A program made the position numbers and the translations under genes. A model generated the notes under the pieces. That model saw only the letters and a list, made by a program, of their open reading frames with translations. It made no database searches and was not told the origin of the DNA. Of a stretch of DNA of 64,000 bases, positions 24,294 through 35,505 are shown one piece after another. Where the stretch lies: positions 62,001 through 126,000 of the forward strand of contig JAQFVV010000996.1 in assembly GCA_028023455.1 (NCBI GenBank), in the 5' to 3' direction. The DNA comes from Epiperipatus broadwayi. Taxonomy: Eukaryota; Onychophora; Udeonychophora; Euonychophora; Peripatidae. Numbering within the stretch: the first letter of the stretch is position 1; each line of letters starts with the position of its first letter.

Positions 24294-25189
24294 TATAATT
24301 GCATGGTGTATTATAATATTCAAACAAGGGTCATTTATTTTAAAGCAGTAAAATTTTAAAAATGTTGTTAGAGAAATGTATCATTACCGAGTTTCTGACA
24401 TTTACCCAATCTTCTTGTTCTATATATATGTGCTTCTTAATCTGGGGATTATGACAAGTTCGAACCCATAAATTTCTTATATCTTATTCCATAGATAGTT
24501 GAGCTATCCAGAATCATCTTTATTTCATAGAAAATGCCTATGGTGGTGATCCCCTGAGTCTAGCACACACTATGCCCATCCATTTCTTCATATAAAAGGC
24601 CTCTGGCAGTGTTCTCTAAGTTTGGCACATGCTATGCCCACTCATTTCGTTTTCATCCAGAGCACAACCTTTTCCTCTTAGTTATTTTTAGGCTATTATG
24701 TCAGCACTGCAAACTTCTTCGTATTATTATTATTTATTTTGCTTTATGACCCAGTTTTAATGCTCTAATATTAAAATTAAGGTTTGCTTAAAATATATAT
24801 ATAAATGTCAATTACTTCTATTTTATTAATTAAGTTTATTTCAATCATATACAATCTCACCATTGTAATTTATATATCTATATTCACGAGTATCTACCTA
24901 CCTTGGGGAAAATAAAGCATTTGTTTTACTATCATTAAAATAATTTTTCATTAAATATTTTGTCATAGTTAATAGATGTCTCATTGTTTTGCTCAGCTTT
25001 GCTAGTCATCCGGTTTAAGATTAATTCTCATGTACTATCACTATTATGTTATTCATTAGGTGTTTGATCTGAGGCTTAGAGAGTGGGTTTGAATTCAGGC
25101 TGGTCCCTGACCTAAATCTTGGGCTTGAGTGGTTTGAAGTACATTTTGTGAGTTCCAGCTCATGTTAGATGGATAAACATGTTTTGACC
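24260..25189. repeat. Diverged direct duplication, copy B, right part
   Basis: Resumes the copy A order from the end of the (TA)n tract (ttgcatggtgtattata at about 24298) to gttttgacc at 25189. It matches about 2505-3472, including the internal tandem near 24525-24655. Confidence 0.85.
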
Positions 25190-25937
25190 ATCACAATATA
25201 TAAGATGGAGCCACAGTAAGTCCAGCCTATATCCTTCTCTTATGGGTAGTGCCATATCTAAGTCTGAGCTATGGGCCAGAATAACACATAAGTCCCCCTG
25301 CCTCTTATGAACCAAATAATGGTTCCTTTTTAGCAGCATGCGGTTATTGGGTAAACCGGTGTTTGTCATGAAAACCCTAAAACTATTCTTCCATCCACAG
25401 AGCAACTTTATTATTATATTTTACTTGTGCCTTGCATATTAGTAAAATCTCTATAGCTAATTCTGCCTCCCTAATATGCAGTCTTCGGCATTGATCCAAA
25501 GCATTCTTGAAAACCCATTCGATCTAAACTATCTGGGATGCTTGAGATGCCCATATTTATTATAAAATTTATTATAATCACATGTATTATTACATTTCAC
25601 TCCAGACATTGTTTGAGTCAGACTCAAGCATTCCAAACTAAGAGCATTCTCTTAGTTTGGAATCCTTGATTCTGACTTATTTATATATATATTTATATAT
25701 AGAGAAGAAATAAATGGAATCAATTGATTCTGACTTATTTATATATATATATTTAAGTAGAGAAGAAAATGGGTTCCATCTTTTTCTCATAGTTATGGCT
25801 TGTGTTCTTGAATTGGGAGTTCCACATGCAGTTCATTATTACATTTGATTGGATGTCACATATGCATTTTTAAGGTGGTTCGGTCAAATGTTTTAGCTTT
25901 TCATGTTATTATTAGCTCATCTGCTAGCACTTAATAA
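25190..25937. other. Noncoding spacer with a hairpin
   Basis: No gene is seen. It contains the imperfect palindrome at 25617-25676 and a following tandem of two units starting ttgattctgacttatttata (about 25666 and 25727). Confidence 0.6.
25617..25676. repeat. Inverted repeat with 28-nt arms
   Basis: Arms 25617-25644 and 25649-25676 are complementary, with 2-3 mismatches, around a 4-nt loop. The inner 15 bp (attccaaactaagag / its complement) are perfect. Confidence 0.85.
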
Positions 25938-26709
25938 ATTAAATAACTAAATTAGTACCTATTTTAAAATAATAAGGGAATATTGCAGAGAATTTATTAT
26001 ATGACTTATTTTAAAATTTATATTCTATAGTAATTATTAATTACCATCATAACAGGTATTAACATAAAATTAAGTATTATTCTAAGAAAATAATAGTTAG
26101 GCAATGAAAAAATAAGGTACATTTTGATTTGAAGTCGTCATCTAATTAATAAATGAATACTAATATTTTCCCAGAGCATCATCAAATGTTCAAGCATTCA
26201 TATAGTGTTTGGATTGAGAAAACAATGTCATTAGATCTGAACATATTCATCATTAAATTTATAGAATAGTGCAATCATATCATATTGGACATGTAAGTGT
26301 GTGTGTGCATGTGTGGAAACATTGAATATTAATGCATGCCAAGAATCAATCTAAACAAAGTTTTTAAATAAATAAAACATTTATTATATGAAACATTTTG
26401 TACTACTACTTTACACTTGTACATGTTATTGGCTAATTCCAATACCAATGACTGAATCGACTAACACAAGAATAATTAATATTAAAATAAACTTCTTGTA
26501 TTTTTATTTCAAACATATCAATTGTGATATGCTTATAAAAATATTTATTAACACTAACACTGAAATAATTAAATATGAAATGAAACCTCTTTGTACTCTT
26601 GCTTAAATGCACACATGCTATTAGATAATTCTAACATTCTGCTAACCAAATCAACACTGGTGTAGTTAAACATTAAAATAATACAATATGGATTTAAACA
26701 TATGAGTTA
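25938..26709. repeat. Repeat X, first copy, left part
   Basis: Shares ordered blocks with 31400-32185: tattttaaaataataaggga, a segment with gtgtggaaac and aatgcatgcc, tttgtactactacttta, and ctaacactgaaat. Substitutions and short indels are frequent, so the duplication is old. No protein is predicted. Confidence 0.8.
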
Positions 26710-27347
26710 GAGTTCATACTATCCTTCATAAATCAATTACATAATCATATTAATTATCAACACTGTCTTTAATTTTTCTTGCTCATTCAAAATGAGGATG
26801 GATCATTCTGAGACTTTGATGATATAAAACTTCAAATGAATTGGTATGATGTGACTTGAAATATTGATTCAGACTTACAAACTAGTGATAGAGTTTTTCC
26901 ATATCTTCTTGATTAAAAATATTTTGTGCAGGCATCTGTGTTGTGATATATGTTACAATATAATTAATACAGTTATATCCATTGGTTTACTTATGAAATT
27001 GAAATAAAATATCATAATACAGATGATGCCATAAACCATCATGCTTTAGCACTAATTCTACTTTAGATGCTCTATAAAAGAAATCAATCCTACACTTATT
27101 TTTTATTACAAACTACATTAGTCCTGGCTATGAATAAATGATGGGAAAACATTACAAATGGATGCATGAGGAACAAGAAGACTTTCTTACCTCTAATAAT
27201 TTAAACAAAAAATACAATGATTCCCTAACCTTACTCAGAGATCAGAGATTTAAAACTGGTGTGGACTTTGTCTCGTCACCAAAAACAAGAGAAATGCATT
27301 AATGTAACTTCAATAAGATAATCATCATCATAAACAATTGCTTAATC

Positions 27348-27490
27348 TGGAAAATATAATCCACTCATGACAAATATTCAAATAAACTAAGGGAGAGTTC
27401 TCTCAATCCCTGACAATATAATATATAATCCACTCATGAGAAATATTCAAATATATTAAGGGAGAGTTCTTACAATCCCTGGCAATACAA
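27348..27490. repeat. Tandem duplication of about 70 bp
   Basis: Two units share tataatccactcatga, aatattcaaata and aagggagagttct, differing at a few bases. Confidence 0.85.
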
Positions 27491-27572
27491 TATATATATA
27501 TATATATATATATATTGCCAGGTATATATATTGTATTATTTATATATCATTTATAAGTCATATATATATATA

Positions 27573-28168
27573 TATATATATATAATAAATAAAGTTTGAT
27601 ATCTGTATTCGTTTCACAATATATGTAATATACAAATCAATATATATATATATCAAAATACAGTACAATTTATATAAATTATATTCTTTTAGAAGTACTT
27701 TCGACTATACACTTTGTAGTCTTTATCAACTATATAACATTGAAAGTTATATAGTTGATAAAGACTACAAAGTGTATAGTCGAAAGTACTTCTAAAAGAA
27801 TATAATTTATATAAATTGTACTGTATTTTGATATATATATTGTCATAATAAACGTGAAATAAAAGAGGCTATGTTGATTTCAAGATATCGTCAAATGTTA
27901 ATGAATCGCCAGTCATCAAATGTTAAGATAACAGAATTGTGGGAAATCTGAATTGAACTATGGGTATTGTTAAGGGTTGTCTCGTTTTGATTATTCAACG
28001 TTATATAGTTGACAAAGTCTACAAAGTGTATAGTCGAAAGTACTTCTAAAAGAATATAATTTATATAAATTGTACTGTATTTTGATATATATATATTGAT
28101 TTGTATATTACATATATTGTGAAACGAATACAGATATCAAACTTTATTTATTATATATATATATATAT
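27573..28168. repeat. Large foldback with three copies of one module
   Basis: Arm 27644-27738 and arm 27746-27840 are perfect 95-nt reverse complements around a 7-nt loop. A third copy starts at 28000 in the same orientation as the second, with two early mismatches. It continues to about 28168, where it also matches the complement of 27573-27660, giving an outer inverted repeat of about 165 nt. The module contains gactacaaagtgtatagtcg, a mini-hairpin resembling the 3' regions of Penelope-like elements. The roughly 160 nt between copies two and three are unique. Confidence 0.9.
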
Positions 28169-28169
28169 C

Positions 28170-28360
28170 ATAAATTATTTCTTCCTCTATAGCCACTAAA
28201 TTGATTTCAATCCAAGCATAAAAAATAATAACTTCACTCTTAGTTAAATCCCTATACATATACATATATATTATAAATAATTTCTTCCTCTATAGCCACT
28301 AAATACATTTCAATCCAAGCATAAAAAATAATAACTTCACTCTTAGATAAAACCCTAATC
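28170..28360. repeat. Tandem duplication of about 100 bp
   Basis: Two units share aatttcttcctctatagcca, tttcaatccaagcataaaaa and taataacttcactcttag. Confidence 0.85.
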
Positions 28361-30869
28361 CTTCCACTTCTTTTGGCATATCACACCATCTAAATCTAAC
28401 TGGAAAAGTAAGTCAATCAACTTTTGATTTGACAATTATATAAATGGATTAAACAATAGACAGGAACACACACATAATAACACATAAAATAATTTCAAAT
28501 CATATTCAATACATAAATATTGTAACAACATTAGTTAATATATAAAAATGAATCTCTCATTCCTGATGAATTATAAATATTTTAAATCTGAAGTATAATA
28601 ATTGCTACTAAATAAACTTCATCATTTTTATAAAAGCAAAGGTAAAACAATGCTTTATGTATTTAATATTAATTAATAAATTTAAATAAAATTTTGATTT
28701 GTGATGAAATACAAATCTTTTAAATTTGAAGCAAAATAAATGGACATCATAAGCTCTGAAAACATAAAGATATAATAATAATTTTATGCATTTACCTCTT
28801 CTTAAAGTTACCTGTTAGCTTCCTAATAGCACACAAATATTTCTATCACTAACATATGCATATAGAATACATTTATAGAAAAATATCTCAAAATAATGAT
28901 TGATTACCCAGTATAATATTTCGTCATATTATACTTATCTGAGATTATCTTGAAGCAAAAGAATATAATAAAAAAAATAAAAATATGAAGATATATTATT
29001 GGTCTATCTATCTATCAAATACTAACAAAAATAATTAACTCCTCTTTAGCTGGGAACATAAGAGTTTATTTGTACAGTCCACACAAATAATACATCTTGG
29101 ACCCACATGAAATTAATGATTATAATTGTGAAACAAATATGTGTTAATAGTCCTATAACAATTTCCTATAAAATAGACAATGTATTTGGATCTGATTAAA
29201 GAGCATTTCAAAAATTCTTAGCAATAGCTAACTGAAACTGCTGACAATATCACATGTGAAGAATTCAATAATGACAATTTAATATTTACCACTTTAGATT
29301 TGATATTAATTTACTGTTTAATTAATTACATTTATCAAGGCACTTATGCTAAATTATCAAAGTCATCCATTAAGCGAATAGCTGATTATTTCATACTATT
29401 CACATAAGTCTACATGCATTTTTTTGACAATACATTTTAATAACAAAGTAAATACAAATGAGGAGAACAATAAAATAAAAGTGTTGACAAATAGTATTCG
29501 TACTCTTCCACTTGTTTAATTATAAGCACATTTAAATATAAGCTAATGATCCATGAGTTATATAAGTCACACATTTCAATTCTTAATCCTACAGATGTCA
29601 ATGGTTAAGTGTATTTCCTGTTCAATAATAATAAAGCATGTTATAATAAGTTATATACACACATCCTTTCATTTAAAGCTAGTAGAAATTTTCAATGCAG
29701 AGACATTGAAATGTTTTATAAAAAAGTTCGGCATAAAATTTTCCATAAAATAACAAAATTCACACATTTCAATTGTTTCTTTAATATTAAAGATTAAAGT
29801 TAGACAAATAAAATTCAAAATATGGACACACACATTCAGTCCAAATGTTGGTATTAAATCTAAGTTAGTCAATTGGAAATATAGAGTCAAACCTTATTTG
29901 GAATTGTTATGTCTTCATCCTGTCTTTATCTTCCCCAAAAAAATTTCGTAACTATTTTCATACCAAAAATTAATATAAAACAAAATTGTATTTTTGAGTT
30001 TGTAATGACTAACAACTGTTTGATTATGGAAGACCCAACTAGTAGAAGGACAATTGTAAAAAAACATTTTTTGTAAAGTATCCCCTATTTATTACTGACT
30101 ATTACTTAAATATCTAATTCTTCCACCAATTGAAGGTCAATCCCTCCTTCTGCACTGAGATAATTAGTTGCAAATATTCAATAACCTTTTTTTCTCTCTT
30201 GAAAAAGAAGATAAAATCATTTTGTTTTATAAATAATATTAATCAAATTGAACCAATAAAAAGATTCTGCATTTCTAAAGTAATAATAAAACAAAATAAT
30301 CATTTAGCAAATAAAATAGTTGATAGTGTATTTGTTTGTTTAACATTCACTGATCCATTGATCTATCAATCATTTAAAAGGTGTTTAAACAGGTTATCTA
30401 AAATATTGATTATAATTTTAAATATTTTATTGTAAAACATAGTATTTTGTATTGTAAATAAATACATAAATTGAAAATAAAATTGAAAGATGGTACAAAC
30501 ATGCACACACATATATGCTGCAAGTATTAAATCAATGTGGCCATAACATAAGTTTCTATGATCATAAGCCAAATATACTGAATTAATTACACTATGAATT
30601 GAAGTATCAATAAGCAAATAAACCCAAAAAATCATTAAATCAATATTAACCACTGTCTTACAGACAAATAAAACAAATTTGAATTAATTTAAACTATACA
30701 CTAACAATTTCTGTGACAAGCCACCTCCCTTTTTATCATTAAATATCCGCCAAAGAAAAATACTAAATATCTTAAAACTTTCAAATAATGTCAGTAAGTG
30801 CTTTCTAAACAAGGTTTTGGATTACTAATTTAATTTAAAAAAAAAAAAATCAGGTTATTTCATTTTTTT

Positions 30870-30950
30870 AGTTAAATGCAATCAGCTGTTACAGATACAG
30901 TGCTATCTAATTACAATTGGTTTCTTGTGCCTATTCAGAAGTTCACAATC
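30870..30950. repeat. Repeat X, first copy, right part
   Basis: Resumes repeat X after the insert: gttaaatgcaatc and ttggtttcttgtgcctattc match 32186-32260. Confidence 0.75.
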
Positions 30951-31399
30951 CTCCTCCAATAGCAATCCTACATTTCTTATTAACAAATACCTGAGACACC
31001 CATTCTATTGATCATAGAATAAAATACTGATCGGATTGAGACTTTTAGAATTATGTCTTACAATAGCTTAACTCAGTGGGGGCTACAAAGTTCTATAATG
31101 TGTAAAATTCATACTAAACATAGGATAAAACTTTATGAATTAATAGGAGTAAAATATCTATTTGGTTTTACAATAAATAAATATCCGATATTGGTAAAGT
31201 TCCGCCATTTAAATTAACATGTTATAGTTTAATCTCAACTTCTTCCATCATCTAAATCCATTAAAAAACATTTACTGTGTGATAAAATTAAATTAATAAA
31301 ATAAAGATGTAGTAGTAATAAACTCTATTTCATGATAATTTAAAATTAAATAAAACAAAACATAGCACTGCTTAAATTTTATTGTACACTAATATAAAA
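30951..31399. other. AT-rich spacer, no gene seen
   Basis: No domain, RNA gene or repeat recognised. Confidence 0.55.
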
Positions 31400-32265
31400 A
31401 ACATAACTAAATCAATATCTATTTTAAAATAATAAGGGAATATCTCAGGAAATTTATTATATGATTTATTTTAAATTTGTACTCTACAAAAACTAATAAT
31501 TGCCATCGTAAAAGTAATGACATAAATTGAGTATTATTCTAAAAAGTAGTAGTAGTTAAACAATGAAAGAAATAGTGTACATTTTGATTTCAAGCCATCA
31601 TCTAAATAATAACTGAGCACTAAAATCTTCCCAGATAATCGTCAAACAGTCAAGCATTTTGTATAGTGATTGGATCAAGAAAACAACATCATCAGATCTG
31701 AACACATTCATTATTAAACTGTGGAATAGTGCAGTCATATCATATTGGGTATGTAAGCGTGTCTGTGTATGTGTGGAAACGTGCAATACGAATGCATGCC
31801 AAATAATAATTCTGAATTTCGTTTTTAAATAAATAAAACATTTATTACATAATATAGCTAAATAAAGATTTTGTACTACTACTTTATACTTGTACATGTA
31901 TTGGCCAATTCCCATACCCATGACTGAAAAGACTAACACATAAGTAATTAACATTAAAACAAACATCTTTGTATTTTTATTTCAAATACATACAAGCTAT
32001 CAATCAATTATGATAAGTTAAGAAAAAGAAACATTTATTAACACTAACACTGAAATATTTAAATATGAAATTAAACTGCTGCTTAAATATACACATGCTA
32101 TTAGCCAATTCTAACATTCTACCAACCAAATCAACACCTGGGGTGGTTAAACATTAAAATAATGCAACATGGATTTAATATGGAGTTAAATGCAATGAGG
32201 TGTTACTGATTCAGTGATATCTTCTTATAATTGGTTTCTTGTGCCTATTCAGAAGATCACACAAT
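31400..32265. repeat. Repeat X, second copy (uninterrupted)
   Basis: About 865 bp parallel to 25938-26709 plus 30870-30950. A 122-residue minus-strand frame within it has no recognisable domain and is not preserved in the other copy, so I do not call it a gene. Confidence 0.8.
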
Positions 32266-32699
32266 GTATATACGGAACTGTTGAGTGTGCGGAATTCTCC
32301 ATGCCTCAGGTCAGAAGTCAAAATAAAATGGCAGACTGATGAATCCTACTTTTGCATGCATCTGTTTGTCAATTTGCTCTGACTCTGGGCCTGATGTAAT
32401 TGTTATAGCTTAAGCATTTTCTAATTAACTTCCTTTAAAAGGATAACTTCACACATTCAAGATTTCTATTTAAGCATCCATTAAATTGCAATTGATAGTC
32501 AATAAAAAAAATAAAAATTACCCTAAATTCACAATTCAACCAGATTAAGAAAATAAACTCTAAAATACTACCAATGGTTTCATTGCTACAGTGTACAGCA
32601 CTACAAAATAACATATTTAACTTAAACAACACCTGCAATTCCACTTATCTCCCATTCTCCCTTAATATTTAAAGAACATTTCAATAAGTTAACTGGTTC
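32266..32699. other. AT-rich spacer, no gene seen
   Basis: No recognisable coding sequence or repeat. Confidence 0.5.
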
Positions 32700-33740
32700 A
32701 AAATCATAAATTTTTAAAAATAAAGATTCAAGTATTCTTTCAATTTCATTTCTCTCAAAAAACAACCTTAGCTTCATCAAAATTAATAATGTGTTCTGTA
32801 TCTTTTAAATGGATATATAAGGCTGAACTTTGATATTTCTTTCTAACCTTACTTTTATATATCTTTTTTCTTTCATTTAAACTTAAACTATTCTGATGTA
32901 TGCATACTTTTTTACAAAAACAAGGGAAATTATACACTATTCCAGGAATAGTCTTTCTATCAAAAATTTATTTTGCATTATTTAATAAATTATTCAAAAT
33001 AATACCTATTTTCCAAGCAATTTTCTTATTTACAAACAAAGTTTTATGTTTACATAAAATTTTATAGGAAGACAATTTATTTTTCTTTATACTTTACATC
33101 ATTACAAATATTATTGCTATTAAATAAAATATTTTAACAAATTTATCAGAGTAGCGAACAGTCAAATAATGTTTATAAAATTGACCTTTTTGAAATAATG
33201 CTACTTCACTAAAATTTTTTAACCTTTTATTTCTGTAACAATAATTGCTTAAAGCAGCTACTTTATAAGATACATTTTGGTAGCTATCAGGTTTAATTAT
33301 AGATCTTAACTCTTTACTCTTAAAATAATGACTACAATACCAAACAATTATTTTTTACTTTACTTATTACTAAAAGATCTAAAAAAATTAATTTAACGAA
33401 TTCTAACCCCCTCCCAGTTTCTTCCACATATCTTATAGAAGGATGAAAGCAATCAAATATATTTACTAACTTTTTCAATTTATCATTGTCAACTTAAACA
33501 AACAATCATCCACATATTTAACAAATATCTTTACATATAATCAAACCTTTTAAATAAGATTTCCTCTTCCAAATAATTAATATAAATTTTATAAATTAAA
33601 TGAGAAATAATATGAATTATTTCCCTCCCTTAATTTTATAAAAATTACCATTATGAATTAAATACATTTGATCCTCTAATAATAAAAGCAAATCTTTAAT
33701 AATTTTTAATTTTATTCTTTGGCTGAATTCATGATGTTTG
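32700..33740 (-). mobile_element. Penelope-like element remnant (RT and GIY-YIG part)
   Basis: On the minus strand, about 33700-33590 encodes a NGNFYK-like RT segment. About 33520-33370 has KYVDDCLFKL (the catalytic YVDD) and, after a one-base shift, FHPSIRYVEE, the FHPSI-type motif common in Penelope RT. About 32990-32755 encodes a degraded GIY-YIG endonuclease: IVYNFPCFCKK at the start and SALYIHLKDTEHIINFDEAK near the end, the latter matching the A..H...TGH.I.W..A pattern. This order (RT then C-terminal GIY-YIG) is specific to Penelope-like elements. Many stops and shifts mark it as old. Confidence 0.82.
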
Positions 33741-34465
33741 ATGTGTCTTTACGGTATACTATTTTGAACATAATGAGATTGCCAAATTGTTCCATAATTC
33801 TCTGGAAGTCTTGTTTTTTGTATCCTAAATAGGTGTTCTTAATTTCTTCTGAAATAGTATTGTTTTAGTTTTGGTTTATAGTGATCAAATCAAGTTATGC
33901 AATGACTTGATTTGTCTTTGAAATCTCTTCATTTTTGTGATTTCAAAATTCCAGTATTAGATACCAATCATTGGGATGTTCTGCAATTTGTTGCATGGTG
34001 TTGCAGAATTCATTTAATGTTATTGCATCATACATCAATTCTTTTGGAAATTTATAAAATCTAATGCTGTTTTCTGTTGCTGACAACACCATGGACTTGG
34101 TGGGGGGGACTCTTGAATGTTTCAACAATATGCTTTGGTATGGATTTGTTGAACAATTCAGTTGTGATATTTAATTTTTCTTCATTCCAGACAATTTCTG
34201 GTGGAGTTTCACTTTCCTGTTTTTCAATTTCTAAATTATTTATGTCACTATCAGTTGGTTTACTATATCCAGGATTGATCTTTGTGAGATGGTTGCATTG
34301 CTTTTTTTATCTAAATTAAATTGATTTTCAGTTTTTTTCTTAGGATAAATGAATTTATTTATTATATTTTCTCATGTTGGCTTTTTTTTTCTTTTTTATT
34401 ACTTTCACTGGTGTTTGGCCACTGTTAATTAGGTCATGTGATGTTTGAGCCTCCATGCTTGTGTT
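33741..34465 (-). pseudogene. LINE ORF1 5' fragment (inverted)
   Basis: From an ATG near 34461 the minus strand encodes a degraded N-terminal ORF1. Its middle part (34128-33943) reads RFYKFPKELMYDAITLNEF, then a Trp/Tyr/Leu segment. Further on, KKQDFQRIMEQFGNLIMFKI lines up with KADDLQDLLKNVGTVANFKY in the ORF1 of the plus-strand array at about 60740-60800. It is therefore a relative of those LINEs in opposite orientation. It abuts a plus-strand LINE 3' end at about 34497, so the pair may be one insertion with a 5' inversion. Confidence 0.65.
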
Positions 34466-34496
34466 GTTAATTTGTTGAAGTTGGTTTTCAGTTTAA

Positions 34497-35040
34497 AATG
34501 TAAGAATGTCAGTATTTCTCACCTACTCAATCTGGAATGTGAGATGCAAATTAGTATTCACAACTCCTCCACCAGACCCAGACAGTCTATTCATTTCTCT
34601 TTTAAACAAAATCAAGCATAAAGACATGACCCTTTCCTCCAAATTTCTATTTGAAGAAACCTGGAATCTATTCCAAATTCCTAAGCCCAATACATTTCCA
34701 GATAGCTGATGACAGCAATCTATAAACCACAGGATTTATTCAATATCCTGGATTAATATCTCCATAAATCATCCACTATCAACCCAGCAGTGACATTATA
34801 GACTCCTATTTAGTCAATGTACTGTAAAAAGTTAATGTATTAAAAAACCAAAATTCTCCCTAAATAAAATTCTTTTAAAACATAAACTCTGCTTATTATT
34901 TCTGTTTGTTGATATCATTTAAATTACTATTAGAATTTTTAATGTCATATGTATTTTTACCTAGTTTTTGACAGTTTTTATTAAATTTTTAACGGTTTGA
35001 ATGTGGAATGTTTTACCTGTCTGTGCTGTCAAAGTTCTAA
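34497..35040 (+). pseudogene. LINE ORF2 C-terminal fragment and 3' end (array unit 0)
   Basis: The frame at 34506-34709 (67 residues: VFLTYSIWNVRCKLVF, then SLLNKIKHKDMTL) parallels the ORF2 C-terminus of unit 3 (ITIFLLFTLWFQRCHFCF, then FINKLGKIKLRDQAL at 59318-59521). About 330 nt of A/T-rich 3' sequence follow, ending at the ATT repeat. It is thus a 5'-truncated LINE whose tail is the trinucleotide tract at 35056. Confidence 0.7.
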
Positions 35041-35052
35041 AATGCTCCCTTC

Positions 35053-35505
<453 letters not shown>

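Larger units (their letters stand above)
26710..30874. mobile_element. Anonymous noncoding insert of about 4.2 kb
   Basis: Repeat X copy 2 runs continuously across the point where copy 1 breaks at 26709 and resumes at 30870. The intervening 4,165 bp, flanked by agtta at 26705-26709 and 30870-30874, therefore looks like an insertion with a possible 5-bp target-site duplication. It has no terminal inverted or direct repeats that I can see and no coding domain. It contains a 70-bp tandem (27348-27490), the 27573-28168 foldback and a second tandem (28170-28360). The rest is plain AT-rich sequence. Confidence 0.55.

Noticed and set aside
31598-31966. 122-residue minus-strand frame as a gene
   Set aside because: Not preserved in the other copy of repeat X and no domain recognised.
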